Positions 63,292-64,000 of a stretch of DNA of 64,000 nucleotides are shown in pieces. Numbering within the stretch: position 1 is the first letter of the stretch; every line of letters begins with the position of its first letter. The DNA comes from Alphaproteobacteria bacterium MarineAlpha11_Bin1 (GTDB lineage Bacteria; Pseudomonadota; Alphaproteobacteria; MPNO01; UBA830): the NCBI GenBank assembly GCA_002937455.1, contig PTJZ01000002.1, forward strand, positions 186,001 to 250,000. The letters are read 5' to 3'. The translations under genes were made by a program, and so were the position numbers. The notes beneath the pieces were generated by a model, which was not told the origin of the DNA, searched no databases, and saw only the letters and a list, made by a program, of their open reading frames with translations.

Positions 63292-64000
63292 GGTATTTCT
63301 TCTTTATGAGCAAGAATTGCAGCACGGACCCGATCCGGCGTCGCAGGTGCCTGCTTCATGTGCACGCCAGTGGCATGGTAAATCGCTCCGAATATCGCGG
63401 GTGGTGTCGGTATAAGAGCCGGTTCGCCGATCCCCTTCGCCCCATAAGGGCCTGTCGGTTCTGGATCTTCAATAAGAAAAACATCGATCGGTGGTACATC
63501 GCCGAAAGTTGGCATTAAATAATCGTGCAAGTTCTCTGTTCTCCCGGGAATATATTCCTCCATGAGAGCGAGGCCGAGACCTTGCGCCACACCGCCATGT
63601 ATTTGCCCTTCGACTTGAATGGGATTGATCGCAGCGCCAACATCATGCGCTGCCCAGACATGCAAAACTTTTACGGTACCAAGCTCGGTATCAACTTCAA
63701 CTTGAGCAACTTGGGCGCCAAAACCATATGTACCATAGGGGTTGCCCTGCCCCATTTCATCCAACGGAGTTGCAGGTGGATCAAATGTGGCTTCACCTAA
63801 TAGAACATTTCCTCCATGCTTGTTCGCAGAAAGGCCGGTCAGGTCGATTTCTCGTACCGCACCACCGTCCGTAACCGTAAGCGTACCTTCGCCGAATTCG
63901 AAGGTCGCAGAATCCCCGGCATTAGCCATCCGCAATATCTGACGGCGCAGATTCTGGCCGGCTTCCATAGCCGCCCTGCCAGACACATAAGCTTGGCGTG
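63288..64000 (-). CDS. Molybdenum hydroxylase large subunit, C-terminal part (cut by window edge)
   Basis: The frame is open to the right edge, so the true start is outside; 237 codons are seen. It shows AYVSGRAAMEAGQNLRRQIL, WAAHDVGAAINPIQVEGQIH, GGVAQGLGLALMEE and the catalytic Glu in GAKGIGEPALIPTPPAIFGA, all xanthine dehydrogenase family. Distinct from the complete large subunit at 57834-60173. Upstream, off-window, the small subunits are expected. Its stop overlaps the start of the hydroxynicotinate reductase homologue, so hydroxylation and ring reduction are probably expressed together. Confidence 0.9.
   Translation of the reverse strand, partial: RQAYVSGRAAMEAGQNLRRQILRMANAGDSATFEFGEGTLTVTDGGAVREIDLTGLSANKHGGNVLLGEATFDPPATPLDEMGQGNPYGTYGFGAQVAQVEVDTELGTVKVLHVWAAHDVGAAINPIQVEGQIHGGVAQGLGLALMEEYIPGRTENLHDYLMPTFGDVPPIDVFLIEDPEPTGPYGAKGIGEPALIPTPPAIFGAIYHATGVHMKQAPATPDRVRAAILAHKEEIP

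Noticed and set aside
1..64000. tRNA, rRNA, CRISPR arrays, insertion sequences, phage or integrase genes
   Set aside because: Read for on both strands; no convincing T-loop, repeat-spacer pattern, transposase motif or terminal repeat was found.

Overview
The window looks like a chromosomal segment of a catabolically versatile alphaproteobacterium. The pointers are a complete aapJQMP general amino acid ABC transporter operon, NitT/TauT-type, TRAP and tripartite tricarboxylate (TTT) uptake systems, mid-range base composition and long co-directional operons. I see no rRNA, tRNA, CRISPR array, transposase or phage gene. Genus and species cannot be named from the sequence alone.

Left part (1-16.4 kb). 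A minus-strand prpD-prpB-prpC methylcitrate operon runs off the left edge; prpC is cut by the window and is seen as 117 codons. A plus-strand acetolactate-synthase-like ThDP enzyme follows. Next comes a long minus-strand catabolic operon, transcribed from 15.9 kb down to 4.8 kb: ThDP decarboxylase-like enzyme, complete ABC importer, Rieske ferredoxin, a small unknown protein, two nearly twin ACMSD-type amidohydrolases, a broken TenA/PqqC-like gene, a second MmgE/PrpD protein and a second PEP-mutase-family protein. A remnant of an FMN-dependent 2-hydroxyacid oxidase lies just upstream.

Middle part (16.5-30.7 kb). The aap operon (plus) meets a convergent four-gene minus-strand cluster: a small exported protein, a CHASE2 receptor adenylate cyclase, and two giant exported TPR-CHAT (caspase-like) proteins. 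A diverged copy of the 3' end of aapP sits between the two CHAT genes, and a third CHAT 3' end survives directly behind aapP. The CHAT genes therefore grew by tandem duplication of an aapP-tail plus CHAT unit. This is the most unusual region of the window.

Aromatic or carboxylate catabolism (30.9-54 kb). There are three tandem UbiD-family decarboxylases, a TetR regulator, a TTT solute-binding protein and a fused TctA-TctB permease. A third ACMSD-type amidohydrolase and a short citryl-CoA-lyase-like protein whose canonical catalytic Asp is Thr follow. The rest holds enoyl-CoA hydratase, CaiB-type CoA-transferase, VanA-like Rieske oxygenase, another amidohydrolase, acyl-CoA synthetase, three EamA exporters, SDRs and TRAP DctQM. 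Two nearly identical palindromes, in front of the UbiD operon and of tctA, are good candidates for the TetR operator.

Right part (54-64 kb). SDR, isochorismatase-like hydrolase, enamidase, two AA_synth (PF06684-type) proteins, two molybdenum hydroxylase large subunits, a UPF0280/ApbE-like protein and a 6-hydroxynicotinate-reductase homologue form a coherent reductive route for nicotinate or a similar N-heterocycle. It resembles the Eubacterium barkeri pathway but sits in a probably aerobic bacterium.
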